This document shows positions 31,722-40,738 of a stretch of 64,000 bases of DNA, piece by piece. This DNA comes from Ardenticatenaceae bacterium (GTDB lineage: Bacteria > Chloroflexota > Anaerolineae > Promineifilales > Promineifilaceae), in contig JACKBX010000015.1 in the NCBI GenBank assembly GCA_020634375.1, forward strand, positions 1 to 64,000, read 5' to 3'. The notes beneath the pieces were generated by a model. It did not search any database and was not told the DNA's origin. It worked only from the letters and a program-made list of their open reading frames with translations. Each line of letters starts with the position of its first letter. The first letter of the stretch is position 1. A program made the position numbers and the translations under genes.

Positions 31722-32786
31722 ATGCGCATCAAGTTGCTTAGAAATGTAGTGCTGAGTTTGTTGGTGGTAATCGTCGTAGTGGTGTTGGGAGTGGGGGGAT
31801 TGGCAACGGCCGTTTCCCGTCATGCCGCCGCCAGCCCAACCGCCGATGGTGATGTGTACTTACCTATCATTGCCACACCGGGCACACCGCCGCCACAAAT
31901 TGCCGGGTGCGCCATCTTTCCCGGAGACAATATCTGGAACACACCTGTGGACACCCTACCCATTCATGCCAATTCCACCAATTACATCAACACCATTGGC
32001 GCAGATAGCGGCCTGCACGCAGATTTTGGCTCTGGTGTTTGGCCGCCTGGCTCCAATAGTCCTATTGGCATCCCTTACGTGGATGTGTCCGGCAGCCAAC
32101 CAGACGTACCTATTACCTTTGTGGCATACCCCGAAGAGAGCGACGATGGCCCTTATCCCATCCCGCCAGATGCGCCGATTGAAGGTGGGCCTGATTCCGA
32201 TGGGGATCGCCATATCATTGTTTTGGATCGGGATAACTGCATCTTGTATGAGATGTACAGCGCCTACCCACAGCCGGATGACAGTTGGGAAGCGGCTAAT
32301 GGCGCAGTGTATGATCTCAGTTCACACGATTTACGGCCAAATGGCTGGACATCGGCTGACGCTGCCGGACTGCCCATTTTGCCCGGATTGCTGCGTTACG
32401 ATGAGGTTGCCGCCGGTGAAATTCGTCACGCCATTCGCTTCACCGCGCCGGAAACGCAGGCGGCGCATATCTGGCCCGCCCGCCATGATGCCTCCAGTTA
32501 TACTGGCTCCAACTATCCCCCAATGGGGCTGCGCCTGCGCTTGCGTGCCGATTACGATATTTCTGGCTTTTCCCCGGAAATTCAGGTCATTTTGCGAGCC
32601 TTCAAAACCTACGGCCTCATTTTGGCTGACAATGGTTCAGCCTGGTACATTTCCGGCGCACCGGACGAGCGTTGGGACAACGATATGCTACACGAGATGG
32701 ATGTCATCACCGGGGCGGATTTTGAAGTGGTAGACACTTCTTCATTGATGATTGACCCGGATTCTGGGCAGGCTGCACAGCCTTAA
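31722..32786 (+). CDS. Secreted protein of unknown function
   Basis: The 354-residue protein starts at an ATG 6 bp after GAGGAGG. It has an N-terminal signal anchor (VVLSLLVVIVVVVLGVGGLATAV), then a globular domain: AGCAIFPGDNIWNTPVDTLPIHANS, HIIVLDRDNCILYEMYSAYP, LPGLLRYDEVAAGEIRHAIRFT, GLRLRLRADYDISGF. The LPGLLRYDE...GxxxHAIRF motif recurs in uncharacterised secreted proteins of Actinobacteria and Chloroflexota. I recognise no catalytic signature. It probably acts outside the cell. Confidence 0.75.
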   Translation: MRIKLLRNVVLSLLVVIVVVVLGVGGLATAVSRHAAASPTADGDVYLPIIATPGTPPPQIAGCAIFPGDNIWNTPVDTLPIHANSTNYINTIGADSGLHADFGSGVWPPGSNSPIGIPYVDVSGSQPDVPITFVAYPEESDDGPYPIPPDAPIEGGPDSDGDRHIIVLDRDNCILYEMYSAYPQPDDSWEAANGAVYDLSSHDLRPNGWTSADAAGLPILPGLLRYDEVAAGEIRHAIRFTAPETQAAHIWPARHDASSYTGSNYPPMGLRLRLRADYDISGFSPEIQVILRAFKTYGLILADNGSAWYISGAPDERWDNDMLHEMDVITGADFEVVDTSSLMIDPDSGQAAQP

Positions 32787-32818
32787 CGGCCGTTTGCTTC
32801 GAAGAAACAAAACGCTTG

Positions 32819-33964
32819 CTACAAGATTGACAAAGATGCGCCCGGCATCGCCCGGCAAATGAAGATGGCTGGCGTCAATTGCATCTGTGCCTGGTATGCT
32901 GTGCTGACCTGGCGTACAAAATCCCGCGTGTCAGCATCAGTGTTGATGAGGGCGACGGCGCAGCCGCCAAAACCGGCCCCGGTCATGCGTGCCCCGTAAC
33001 AGGCTGTGTGGTTTTGCGCCAGTTTTACAATTGTGTCTAATGCCGGACTGGAAACTTCAAAATCGTCGCGCAAACTATGATGACTTGCATTCAAAAGTTG
33101 GCCCAACGCTGCCGCATTGCCTTGCTGCATGGCGGTTTTGGCCTGGAGAACACGGCCGTTTTCCGTTACCACATGTCGCGCCCGACGATAAATAATATCA
33201 TCCAACGTTTCCCCCAGTGCTCGGAACATTTCCCAATCCACATCGCGCAGGGCAGAAACGCCAAAATGGGCGGCGGCTGTTTCGCACTGTTGTCGTCGTT
33301 CGTTGTAGGCTGACTCTACCAGGCCGCGCCGCGTGTTGGTGTCTAGCACGGCAACGGCCGTTCCCTGTGGCAAAGGCACGGCTTCGGTTTCCAGGGTGCG
33401 GCAGTCAATCAACAGGGCATGTCCCTTTTCACCGGCGGCAGAAATCATCTGGTCCATAATGCCGGTATGGACGCCCACCCATTCGTTTTCCGCTTTTTGA
33501 CCGAGACGGGCCATCTCCGCCAGGGGCAAATCAAGCCTGGATACGGCGGCAAAGGCACGCACGGCGGCCATCTCCAACGCCGCCGATGAGGACAGCCCGG
33601 CTCCAATGGGAATGTCTCCGGCCATAACGCCTTCCCATCCGCGCAGTGAGTAACCCCGTGACTGCATGGCCCAGGCCACGCCCTTGACGTATTCTAGCCA
33701 GGCGGGTTGGCTGGGTTGCAGATTGGCGAGGGGGAAGACGGCCGTTTCTCCCATATCCAACGAGGTAATTGCTATCTGTTCGTCGTCCCGCACCCGCAGC
33801 GCAATCCACAGTGCCCGATCAATGGCGATGGGCATCACAAAACCATCATTGTAATCGGTATGCTCGCCAATCAGATTCACGCGCCCTGGCCCACGTGCTA
33901 GAAAAGTGGGTGATGCGCCATAGCGCTCTGTAAATGCTTGAATGATTTGGTCTGGCAGGGTCAT
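32819..33964 (-). CDS. galK: Galactokinase
   Basis: This 381-residue GHMP kinase has the galactokinase signature GRVNLIGEHTDYNDGFVMP, the phosphate-binding loop IPIGAGLSSSAALE, and the C-terminal GARMTGAGFGGCAVAL. It phosphorylates galactose at C1 in the Leloir pathway. It follows galT by 30 bp on the same strand, so the two form an operon. No galE lies in the window. Confidence 0.95.
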   Translation of the reverse strand: MTLPDQIIQAFTERYGASPTFLARGPGRVNLIGEHTDYNDGFVMPIAIDRALWIALRVRDDEQIAITSLDMGETAVFPLANLQPSQPAWLEYVKGVAWAMQSRGYSLRGWEGVMAGDIPIGAGLSSSAALEMAAVRAFAAVSRLDLPLAEMARLGQKAENEWVGVHTGIMDQMISAAGEKGHALLIDCRTLETEAVPLPQGTAVAVLDTNTRRGLVESAYNERRQQCETAAAHFGVSALRDVDWEMFRALGETLDDIIYRRARHVVTENGRVLQAKTAMQQGNAAALGQLLNASHHSLRDDFEVSSPALDTIVKLAQNHTACYGARMTGAGFGGCAVALINTDADTRDFVRQVSTAYQAQMQLTPAIFICRAMPGASLSIL

Positions 33965-33994
33965 GGTTATTGGGAACGTGAATTGTGACGGCCG

Positions 33995-35026
33995 TTACGG
34001 TTCACGCATTTTGTAATGTATCTCTGATAAATCACGTAAACGCGCAGCTGCTTGTTCGGCCGTCAGATCGCGCTGGGCTTCGTCAAGCATTTCATAGCCA
34101 ACCATGAATTTCTTTACGGTGGCGGAACGAAGCAAAGGCGGATAAAAATGCGCGTGCAGTTGCCAATATTCTGCGTTCCCAAATGGCGCACCATGCCAGC
34201 CCATTGAATAGGGAAAAGATGTTTCAAAAAGATTGTCGTAGCGGGTAAGCAGGCGTTTGAGGATGTCGGCCAGCGCGTCGCGTTCATCACTGCTTAAGTC
34301 AGGCAGGCGTAGGACGTGGCGGCGCGGCAGCAGCAGCAGTTCAAAGGGCCAGATGGCCCAATAGGGCACGACAGCCAGCCAATATGCATTGGTGACGACC
34401 AGCCTGTCTTCGCGCTCCAGTTCCAGGTTGGCGTAATCTAAGAGGAGGGAACGGCCGTTTTCCAACCAATATGCCTTTTGTGCCCGATCCTCTTTAGCCG
34501 GTTCGTTGGGTAGGAAATCCAACGCCCAAATCTGGCCGTGTGGGTGAGGGTTCGAGCAGCCCATTATCGCACCCTTGTTTTCAAATACCTGCACCCAACG
34601 ATAAGTCTGGCCTAATTCGGCCGTTTGCGCCGCCCAAATATCTACCACGCCGCGAATCTCCGGCAGTGCCATCTCTGGCAGCGTCAGATCGTGCCGGGGT
34701 GAGAAGCACATCACGCGGCAAATTCCGCTGGTGGATCGAGTTTGCAGCAGTGGATGGGATTGCGGCGCAGGGGGCACATCCGGCAGCAGCGCGGCGAAGT
34801 CGTTGGTAAAGACAAAGGTGCTTTTATAGTTTGGGTTACGGTGACCGCCAGCGCGTTCGTTGCCGGGGCAAAGGTAGCATGATGGGTCGTAGGAAAGCTG
34901 AGCGTTGGGTATAGCTTTTTCGACCTGGCCTTGCCACGGCCGTTTCATACGATGTGGTGACACCTGTACCCACTCGCCGGTCAATAGGTTCAATCGCCGA
35001 TGGGGATGTGCAGTCGGATTAAACAC
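33995..35026 (-). CDS. galT: Galactose-1-phosphate uridylyltransferase
   Basis: The 343-residue protein has the active-site SNPHPHGQIWA, with the nucleophilic His of HPH, and zinc-site cysteines in CYLCPGNERAGG. The N-terminal HRRLNLLTGEWVQVSPHR is typical. It exchanges UMP between UDP-glucose and galactose-1-phosphate. The start codon appears to be GTG at 35026, 14 bp after the stop of the upstream lipoprotein gene, so the three genes may be co-transcribed. Confidence 0.95.
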   Translation of the reverse strand: MFNPTAHPHRRLNLLTGEWVQVSPHRMKRPWQGQVEKAIPNAQLSYDPSCYLCPGNERAGGHRNPNYKSTFVFTNDFAALLPDVPPAPQSHPLLQTRSTSGICRVMCFSPRHDLTLPEMALPEIRGVVDIWAAQTAELGQTYRWVQVFENKGAIMGCSNPHPHGQIWALDFLPNEPAKEDRAQKAYWLENGRSLLLDYANLELEREDRLVVTNAYWLAVVPYWAIWPFELLLLPRRHVLRLPDLSSDERDALADILKRLLTRYDNLFETSFPYSMGWHGAPFGNAEYWQLHAHFYPPLLRSATVKKFMVGYEMLDEAQRDLTAEQAAARLRDLSEIHYKMREP

Positions 35027-35040
35027 AGCGTCGTGGTATT

Positions 35041-36081
35041 TTACGGTTGATAAACCGCGAAGCCCTCCAACATTGCCTGTAAAATTTCCTCATGATGCCC
35101 GGTTTCTGTGTACAAGCTGATGATATATGCGATACCATTTTCAACCGTCACCGCCGCATTGAGCGAAAAATCACCATTGTTCCGCGAGTATACCGACCAG
35201 TTGCGTCCACTAATTTGCACATCATTAATTTGACCGGGAACTGGTTCAGTCTGCGTGCCGGTTCCCACCATTTGTGCCAATGTCGTTCGGGCATCACTGC
35301 CAGGCACAGCATTGAAATTCGCAAAACTGGCCTGCCCATCACTCCAAGCTGCGTTGCTGGTTGGATCATTGTTTAATGGCTGCCATCCTTGAGGAATGGC
35401 ACTTTTCATCCCTGCTGTAGGAATTTGTACCGTTTGCATTACCATACTATCTGGCGTGGGTGAACTTTCAGGAACAGCAGGCTCAACGGCAGGAGGTGTC
35501 ACATCCATAATGGACATAGGTTGTTTGTTCAACAACTGCATAACTGTCCAGGACGTGTTGGAATTATTGGCGTCCGAGTTGGGAAGAGCGCGTTCAAGAA
35601 CAACTAATTCATAAGCATACCCTGACTCGAAATCAAGCCCCCCAATCTCGTTGTTATAAAATTGCCATTCATCCCGGACTTGCGTTTTATACAGGTAGCA
35701 CATTTGCCCGGATTCATTAGGGCAAGCCACGCGGTCAGGCCCCAAGATAATGCCACGAATACGTGCTGGCTCTTGCGCGACAATCTCTTGTAATGTCCAG
35801 TCGGGCGAATTGCCACTACCAGTTTCTTCTACCACCAGGGTATACAATGAACCTTGTTGGAGAGTGAAACCCTTAATTTCTTTTTCACGAGTTTGCCAAT
35901 CAGTAAGTATTCCATCTGCAACAAGTAGGCAGGGTTGATTTTCTGTGCCAGGGCAAGTGATAGTGGTGGGCGCAACATAAATGGTTTTTGTCACGCTGTC
36001 ATCTTGTTGGCGGCAGCTTGCTAGCAGCGGAACGAATAGGATTGTGACGAGAATTAATGCAAGGGTGCGATTTTTCATCAT
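35041..36081 (-). CDS. Lipoprotein with two DUF4377 domains
   Basis: The 346-residue protein has a lipobox LLASC after a short signal. It contains two DUF4377-like repeats: about 30-105 (TIYVAPTTITCPGTENQPCLLV ... GFTLQQGSLYTLVV) and 108-195 (IILGPDRVACPNESGQMCYLY ... FESGYAYELVV), each with a Cys pair. The C-terminal half (about 230-346) is an unrecognised globular domain (MKSAIPQGWQPLNND ... EEILQAMLEGFAVYQ). The start follows AAAGGAGTCGCAGCC. It lies 14 bp upstream of galT; a link to galactose use is possible but unproven. Confidence 0.78.
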   Translation of the reverse strand: MMKNRTLALILVTILFVPLLASCRQQDDSVTKTIYVAPTTITCPGTENQPCLLVADGILTDWQTREKEIKGFTLQQGSLYTLVVEETGSGNSPDWTLQEIVAQEPARIRGIILGPDRVACPNESGQMCYLYKTQVRDEWQFYNNEIGGLDFESGYAYELVVLERALPNSDANNSNTSWTVMQLLNKQPMSIMDVTPPAVEPAVPESSPTPDSMVMQTVQIPTAGMKSAIPQGWQPLNNDPTSNAAWSDGQASFANFNAVPGSDARTTLAQMVGTGTQTEPVPGQINDVQISGRNWSVYSRNNGDFSLNAAVTVENGIAYIISLYTETGHHEEILQAMLEGFAVYQP

Positions 36082-36138
36082 GGCTGCGACTCCTTTATCG
36101 CGGCATTTGAGTTTACCGCAAATTATATCAACATAATA

Positions 36139-36411
36139 CTAAAAGACATCAAGATTGTATAGTTCAGCCATCACGTCCGCTGGTGGCTCAGCTATTCGCC
36201 CTGGTGTGCCTCGTCGCAAAAAATCAACCATGCTTTGTATCTCCACTGCTTCATCACAATGGCAGCCAATTCCTTCGTACCAGTGTAATAGCCCGCTTTC
36301 TTTGTCCAATCGCAGGCCAAATATGGTGTCATCTGTTGCCCACATCCAAGATAGATTTTGTGTTTGTGTCACAATACTGATTCCTGTTTTGTCTATAAAA
36401 CAACGACTCAT
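36139..36411 (-). CDS. Small hypothetical protein
   Basis: The 90-residue frame runs from ATG 36411 (CAGGA just upstream) to 36139. It reads SIVTQTQNLSWMWATDDTIFGLRL, then CHCDEAVEIQSMVDFLRRGTPGRIAEPPADVMAELYNL. I recognise no family. It starts 37 bp from the divergent AMMECR1 gene, and both read away from a TATAAT-containing gap, as expected for a divergent pair. It may be real, but support is only from length, start site and spacing. Confidence 0.5.
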   Translation of the reverse strand: MSRCFIDKTGISIVTQTQNLSWMWATDDTIFGLRLDKESGLLHWYEGIGCHCDEAVEIQSMVDFLRRGTPGRIAEPPADVMAELYNLDVF

Positions 36412-36448
36412 TCCTGCTATAATGTATAGCGTATCAGGGGGTAAACGC

Positions 36449-37057
36449 ATGAGCAAACAAGTACAAATGCTTGACACAGAAATGGGTGTGCAGTTAGTGC
36501 AGATTGCTCGCCGCAGTCTGGAACAATATGTGCGGCACAAACAACATTATTCCCCCGATCTCAATCAACTTCCGCATTCCGTTTGCCAACCTGGTTGCAG
36601 CTTTGTCACCCTTACCGATCATGGGTGGCTGCGCGGCTGCATTGGCAACACGCAAGCACGCTGGGCGTTGGCCGAAGATGTTGCCCGCAATGCTGTTGCG
36701 GCTGCTTCCCGTGATCCCCGTTTCTCACCGGTTACATCTCGAGAATTAGAGGACATTCGCCTGGAAGTGACCCTGTTAACCCCGCCACAAGAATTAACCT
36801 ACCATACTTATGAAGATCTGCTGGGCAAACTGCGTCCCCGTGTAGATGGTGTGATGTTGACATGGGACTTGCGGCGCGGCCTGCTGCTGCCACAAGTGTG
36901 GGATCGCATTCCTGAACCAGTAGAGTTTTTACGTGCCATCACCCACAAAGCTGGCATTCCACAACATGAATTGATGATGTATCCACCTACTATCTCGGTG
37001 CACACGTTTCAGGTGCAACACTTTCACGAGCCGGGGTATCAGGAGCCGGGGGGCTGA
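36449..37057 (+). CDS. AMMECR1-domain protein
   Basis: This 202-residue protein is a single AMMECR1 domain: LVQIARRSLEQYV, then the hallmark LRGCIGN and AEDVARNAVAAASRDPRFSPVTSRELEDIRLEVTLLTPP, ending VEFLRAITHKAGIP. The family is conserved in all three domains of life; archaeal and bacterial members are often linked to MEMO proteins and radical SAM enzymes, and the biochemical role is unknown. Its start at 36449 follows AGGGGGTAAACGC. It stands alone here. Confidence 0.9.
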   Translation: MSKQVQMLDTEMGVQLVQIARRSLEQYVRHKQHYSPDLNQLPHSVCQPGCSFVTLTDHGWLRGCIGNTQARWALAEDVARNAVAAASRDPRFSPVTSRELEDIRLEVTLLTPPQELTYHTYEDLLGKLRPRVDGVMLTWDLRRGLLLPQVWDRIPEPVEFLRAITHKAGIPQHELMMYPPTISVHTFQVQHFHEPGYQEPGG

Positions 37058-37061
37058 AAAT

Positions 37062-37124
37062 GGAAAACAAAAAACAGAGAACAGGCGAGTCAGTCGTTTT
37101 TCGGTTTTTGTTCTCTGTTTTTTT
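37062..37124. repeat. Mirrored heptamer hairpin between AMMECR1 and trpA
   Basis: The left units GGAAAAC AAAAAAC AGAGAAC face their complements (TGTTCTCTGTTTTTTT at 37109-37124), so AAAAAACAGAGAACA (37069-37083) pairs fully. It ends in a T-run and lies between two converging genes, so it can serve as a bidirectional terminator. Confidence 0.8.
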
Positions 37125-37129
37125 GTTGA

Positions 37130-37906
37130 TTATTTTTTCATGGACGCGACAAATGTTGCTGCTGCTGTCGGTTTGTCTTTTGCGGCATCTACTGCTTTGA
37201 CCAGTGCCGAGCCGATGATGACGCCATCAGCTAATTCGCCCACAGCTTGTGCTTGCTGCGGCGTGGAAATGCCGAATCCGACCGCCAGTGGCCTTTGCGA
37301 CACAGCACGTACTCGCCGAATAAACCCGCCCAATGCCTGCGACAGCTCCGTTCGCGCCCCGGTGATACCGGTGACAGAAACCAGGTAGGTGAAGCCGGTA
37401 GACCTTCGCGTAACCATTTTGATGCGTTCCTCAAAACTGTTCGGCGAGAGCAAGTACACAAGCGCAAGTCCCTGTTCGGCGCACAGTGCTTCCAATTCGC
37501 CCGCTTCATCGGGGGGCAGGTCGGGGATGATCAGGCCGTTTGCGCCAGCCTGCGCTGCATCCTGCACAAACCGCGCCAGCCCGTAGGCCAGCAGGGGATT
37601 GATGTAGCCCATCAATAAAAAGGGGATGGTGATGCCGGAGGCGCGGAGGGTGGATACGGCCGTTACACACCTCTCCACCGTCATCCCCCCTTGCAGCGCC
37701 ACCTGCGTACTGTGCTGAATCGTCGGCCCATCTGCCAGCGGGTCCGAGAAAGGGATGCCCAACTCCATCATATCCGCGCCCGCCGCTGCGCACGCCTGCA
37801 CTACCGCCAGCGAAGTCTCATAATCAGGATAGCCCAACGTGAAATAGGGCATAAAAGCTGGTTTGTTTTGTTCAAAAGTTTGCGTAATTTTGTCTATTGG
37901 TTTCAT
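37130..37906 (-). CDS. trpA: Tryptophan synthase alpha chain
   Basis: This 258-residue TIM barrel cleaves indole-3-glycerol phosphate. The catalytic Glu is in MMELGIPFSDPLADGPTIQ, the catalytic Asp in GLIIPDLPPDEAGEL, and phosphate binding in LAVGFGIST and GVIIGSALVKAVD. ATG at 37906 (GAGGAAACG upstream) is chosen; the frame extends to 37966 only by reading through a heptamer repeat (FTFHGSRFTF). It is the last gene of the trp operon. Confidence 0.95.
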   Translation of the reverse strand: MKPIDKITQTFEQNKPAFMPYFTLGYPDYETSLAVVQACAAAGADMMELGIPFSDPLADGPTIQHSTQVALQGGMTVERCVTAVSTLRASGITIPFLLMGYINPLLAYGLARFVQDAAQAGANGLIIPDLPPDEAGELEALCAEQGLALVYLLSPNSFEERIKMVTRRSTGFTYLVSVTGITGARTELSQALGGFIRRVRAVSQRPLAVGFGISTPQQAQAVGELADGVIIGSALVKAVDAAKDKPTAAATFVASMKK

Positions 37907-37916
37907 CGTTTCCTCG

Positions 37917-37982
37917 AACGTGAAACGTGATCCGTGAAACGTGAAAAGAAAGCCATCACGTTTCACGTTTTACGTTTCACGC
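37917..37982. repeat. Mirrored heptamer hairpin between trpB and trpA (CGTGAAA type)
   Basis: AACGTGA AACGTGA TCCGTGA AACGTGA, a 10-nt loop, then ATCACGT TTCACGT TTTACGT TTCACGC. The arms pair along nearly their whole length. The TGA stop codon of trpB (37979-37977) lies in the last unit. Confidence 0.92.
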
Positions 37983-39167
37983 AATGACCGAAATCACCGT
38001 ATCCAAATCCTTATCGCCGCGCCCGGAGAGATTGACAATCAAAATCTGTTCTTTGGGCAGCGTGGGCGCACGTTTAATCGCTTCGGCGACGGCATGGGCG
38101 CTTTCCAACGCGGGGATAATGCCTTCCAATTCGCACAGGGTTTGGAAGGCGGCCAGCGCTTCCTCATCGGTGGCGGATGTGTAGTAAGCCCGCTCCAATT
38201 CGCGCAAATGGGTGTGTTCCGGGCCAACGGCCGCATAATCCAACCCCGCGCTAATGCTGTGCGTCAGCGCAATTTGCCCATCCGCATCCTGCATGACGTA
38301 GGTATAGCAGCCGTGCAGCACACCGGGACGGCCGATTTGCGGGTCGGCAAAGCGGGCGGCGTGTTTGCCGCTGGCAATGCCTTCGCCGCCTGCCTCTACG
38401 CCAATCAAATCCACGCCCTCATCGCCCACAAACTCGTGGAAGATGCCGATGGCATTGGAGCCGCCGCCAACGCAGGCAACGATGCTGTCGGGCAGGCTGC
38501 CCGCTGCATCCAGAATTTGCTGCCGCGTTTCGCGGCCAATCACGGACTGAAAATCGCGCACCATTGTGGGGTAGGGGTGCGGCCCCAGCGCCGAGCCGAG
38601 CAGATAGTAGGTGTCGCCCACATTCGTCACCCAGTCGCGGATGGCTTCGTTGATGGCGTCTTTGAGCGTTTTCGAGCCGCTTTCTACGCCGCGCACTTCT
38701 GTACCCAGCAGCCTCATGCGGAAAACGTTGGGCGCTTGCCGTGCCATGTCCACCGTGCCCATGTATACCACGCACTCCAGGCCGAGTAGGGCGCAGGCGG
38801 TGGCTGTTGCCACGCCATGCTGTCCCGCGCCGGTCTCGGCGATGATGCGCCGTTTGCCCATGCGTTTTGCCAGCAGCGCCTGCCCCAGGGCATTGTTGAT
38901 TTTGTGTGCGCCGGAATGCGCCAGGTCTTCGCGCTTGAGGTAAATTTGTGCGCCGCCGAGCTTTTCCGTCAGCCGCCGCGCAAAGGTGAGGGGCGTGGGA
39001 CGGCCGACATAGGTTTGCAGCAAATTGTCCAGTTCAGCCTGAAAAGCGGGGTCGCTTCGCGCTTGCAGATACGCCGCTTCTAATTCTGCCAGGGCGGGCA
39101 TCAACGTTTCGGGCACAAACTGCCCGCCGTAGGGGCCGAATTTTTTGGGAAGGGGTTGGGTTGTCAT
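37977..39167 (-). CDS. trpB: Tryptophan synthase beta chain
   Basis: The 396-residue PLP enzyme joins indole and serine. The PLP lysine is K89 in HSGAHKINN. GGGSNAIG binds the cofactor phosphate, and E of GVEAGGEG and LSGRGDKD are standard. The N-terminal FGPYGGQFVPETL marks the TrpB1 type that pairs with TrpA. Its final stop codon is supplied by the CGTGAAA array. It is co-transcribed with trpF upstream and trpA downstream. Confidence 0.96.
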   Translation of the reverse strand: MTTQPLPKKFGPYGGQFVPETLMPALAELEAAYLQARSDPAFQAELDNLLQTYVGRPTPLTFARRLTEKLGGAQIYLKREDLAHSGAHKINNALGQALLAKRMGKRRIIAETGAGQHGVATATACALLGLECVVYMGTVDMARQAPNVFRMRLLGTEVRGVESGSKTLKDAINEAIRDWVTNVGDTYYLLGSALGPHPYPTMVRDFQSVIGRETRQQILDAAGSLPDSIVACVGGGSNAIGIFHEFVGDEGVDLIGVEAGGEGIASGKHAARFADPQIGRPGVLHGCYTYVMQDADGQIALTHSISAGLDYAAVGPEHTHLRELERAYYTSATDEEALAAFQTLCELEGIIPALESAHAVAEAIKRAPTLPKEQILIVNLSGRGDKDLDTVISVIA

Positions 39168-39179
39168 GGTTCCTCTTTT

Positions 39180-39239
39180 GAGATTAGAGATTGGAGATTA
39201 GAGATGGCCCCAATCTCCAATCTCTAATCTCTAATCTCT
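39180..39239. repeat. Mirrored heptamer hairpin between trpF and trpB (GAGATTA type)
   Basis: GAGATTA GAGATTG GAGATTA GAGATGG, then CCCC, then AATCTCC AATCTCT AATCTCT AATCTCT. The arms are complementary over about 26 nt. The last codons of trpF (KEIRD and TAG) are written in the right arm. Confidence 0.93.
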
Positions 39240-39886
39240 TTTGCCTTTGTAATAAATTGCGCCATCTTCTGCGCGTCTTTCACGCCGGGGGCGCTTTCCA
39301 CGCCGGAGGCTACGTCTACGCCCCAGGGATGGGTTTGGGTAACGGCCGTCCCCACATTCTCTGGCGTCAATCCCCCGGCAAGCATGATGGCATGGCTGCT
39401 GGCGAAATGGGCGGCCAGCGCCCAATCGCCGGTTTGCCCACCGCCGCCGTACTCGCCGGGCTGGTAGGCGTCAATGAGGATGGCCGGCTGCTGCGCGGGA
39501 CGGGCAAATTGCTGCATGAGGGTTTGCGCCTGGGGGAGGGTGGACGGCCGTATCGCCTTAAACGCCTTGTCACCCAAAGTGTGCAGCATCTCCGGCGGTT
39601 CGTCGCCGCACAACTGCGCCAAATCCAGCCCGCACAGGGCCATGATGCGCTGCACCTCGTCGAGGGGACTGTTGACGAAGATGCCGACAAGGATAGGGAA
39701 ACGTGATGCGTGATGCGTGATGCGTGATGCGTCGTGGCGCAGGTGGTGGATGAGGTCGGCTGCTTTTTCTGGCGTGATATAGCGTTTGCTGCCCTTGTAA
39801 AAGTTGAAGCCGAGCATGTCCGCGCCGAGGGTGACGGCCGTTACTGCATCTTCTAATCGTGTGAACCCGCAAATTTTGACTTTCAT
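39224..39886 (-). CDS. trpF: Phosphoribosylanthranilate isomerase
   Basis: The 220-residue barrel starts MKVKICGFTRLEDA, with the catalytic Cys in KICGFT. The catalytic Asp region is LAQLCGDEPPEML, and LAGGLTPENV with GVDVASGVESAPGVKD binds phosphate. An array of GATGCGT heptamers (39702-39733) adds DASRITHHASRF in a loop before PILVGIFVN. The C-terminus KEIRD and stop come from another heptamer array. ATG at 39886 is chosen over 39928, which would start inside the intergenic repeat. Confidence 0.94.
   Translation of the reverse strand: MKVKICGFTRLEDAVTAVTLGADMLGFNFYKGSKRYITPEKAADLIHHLRHDASRITHHASRFPILVGIFVNSPLDEVQRIMALCGLDLAQLCGDEPPEMLHTLGDKAFKAIRPSTLPQAQTLMQQFARPAQQPAILIDAYQPGEYGGGGQTGDWALAAHFASSHAIMLAGGLTPENVGTAVTQTHPWGVDVASGVESAPGVKDAQKMAQFITKAKEIRD
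39702..39733. repeat. 7-nt tandem array inside trpF (GATGCGT)
   Basis: Four to five direct units of GATGCGT (GTGATGCGTGATGCGTGATGCG...). It is translated in frame on the minus strand as DASRITHHASRF. It is single-armed, with no mirrored partner. Confidence 0.9.
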
Positions 39887-39893
39887 AGGTGTA

Positions 39894-39954
39894 GAGCGAT
39901 TAGAGATTAGAGATTGAGCAATCTCCAATCTCTAATCGCTAATCTCCAATCTCC
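39894..39954. repeat. Mirrored heptamer hairpin between trpC and trpF
   Basis: GAGCGAT TAGAGAT TAGAGAT, a short loop, then ATCTCCA ATCTCTA ATCGCTA ATCTCCA ATCTCCA. A variant unit with GCG/CGC is present in both arms. The trpC stop codon TAG (39941-39939) is in the right arm. Confidence 0.92.
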
Positions 39955-40730
39955 AACAATTCCCGCACCTTCGCCCCTGTGTCTGCTGCCGTGACCAGCG
40001 ATTCGCCGACGAGCATGGCGTGAACGCCCATGCCGCGTAGGGCGGCGGCATCGGCGGCGCTGTGGATGCCGCTTTCGGCGACGGTGGTGATGTGAGGGGG
40101 GATGGATGGCCGTAAGCGTCGCGTCGTCTGCAAACTGACCGTGAAGGTGTGCAGGTCGCGGTTGTTAATGCCCACCAGCAGCGGGTCGCAAACCAGCGCC
40201 GTGTCCAGTTCTGCCTGCGTGTGGACTTCCACGAGGGCGGCCATGCCCAGTTCAGCGGCCAACTGCTGCAAATCGCGCAGATGTGCCGGTTCTAAATGGG
40301 CCACGATGAGCAGCACGGCGTCCGCACCCGCCGCCCGCGCTTCGTAAACCTGGTACGGGTCGTACAAAAAGTCTTTGCGCAGCAGCGGCGGACGCTGTGG
40401 CAGGGCGGCAATCTGGCGCAAATAGGTCAAGCTGCCTTGAAAATAGTTTTCATCGGTGAGTACGCTGATCGCCGCCGCGCCATTGTCGCCGTAAGTTTGC
40501 GCCAGCGCCAATGGGTCAAAGTTGGGAGCCAGCAGCCCTTTGGAGGGCGAGGCTTTTTTGACCTCGGCGATGAGGGCGGGTTTGGCCGGGCTGTGGCGCA
40601 GGGCGGCGATGAAGTTTTGCGGGGGCACGGCCGTTTCTGCCAGCCGTCGCATCTCCACCAACGGCACAAGCCGCTGCCGTGCGGCAACTTCACTGCGTTT
40701 GTGGGCGAAAATTTCGTCTAAAATGCTCAT
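39939..40730 (-). CDS. trpC: Indole-3-glycerol phosphate synthase
   Basis: The 263-residue barrel has the signature ALIAEVKKASPSKGLL, containing the catalytic Lys and substrate loop. LLRKDFLYDPYQVYEARAAGADAVLLI holds a second catalytic Lys, then LVEVHTQAEL, LVGINNRDLHTF, and VAESGIHS with phosphate loop MLVGESLV. It is unfused, unlike the enteric TrpC-TrpF. The last residues LLEIGD and the stop codon are written in a heptamer array. Confidence 0.95.
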   Translation of the reverse strand: MSILDEIFAHKRSEVAARQRLVPLVEMRRLAETAVPPQNFIAALRHSPAKPALIAEVKKASPSKGLLAPNFDPLALAQTYGDNGAAAISVLTDENYFQGSLTYLRQIAALPQRPPLLRKDFLYDPYQVYEARAAGADAVLLIVAHLEPAHLRDLQQLAAELGMAALVEVHTQAELDTALVCDPLLVGINNRDLHTFTVSLQTTRRLRPSIPPHITTVAESGIHSAADAAALRGMGVHAMLVGESLVTAADTGAKVRELLEIGD

Positions 40731-40738
40731 CGTAAAAA

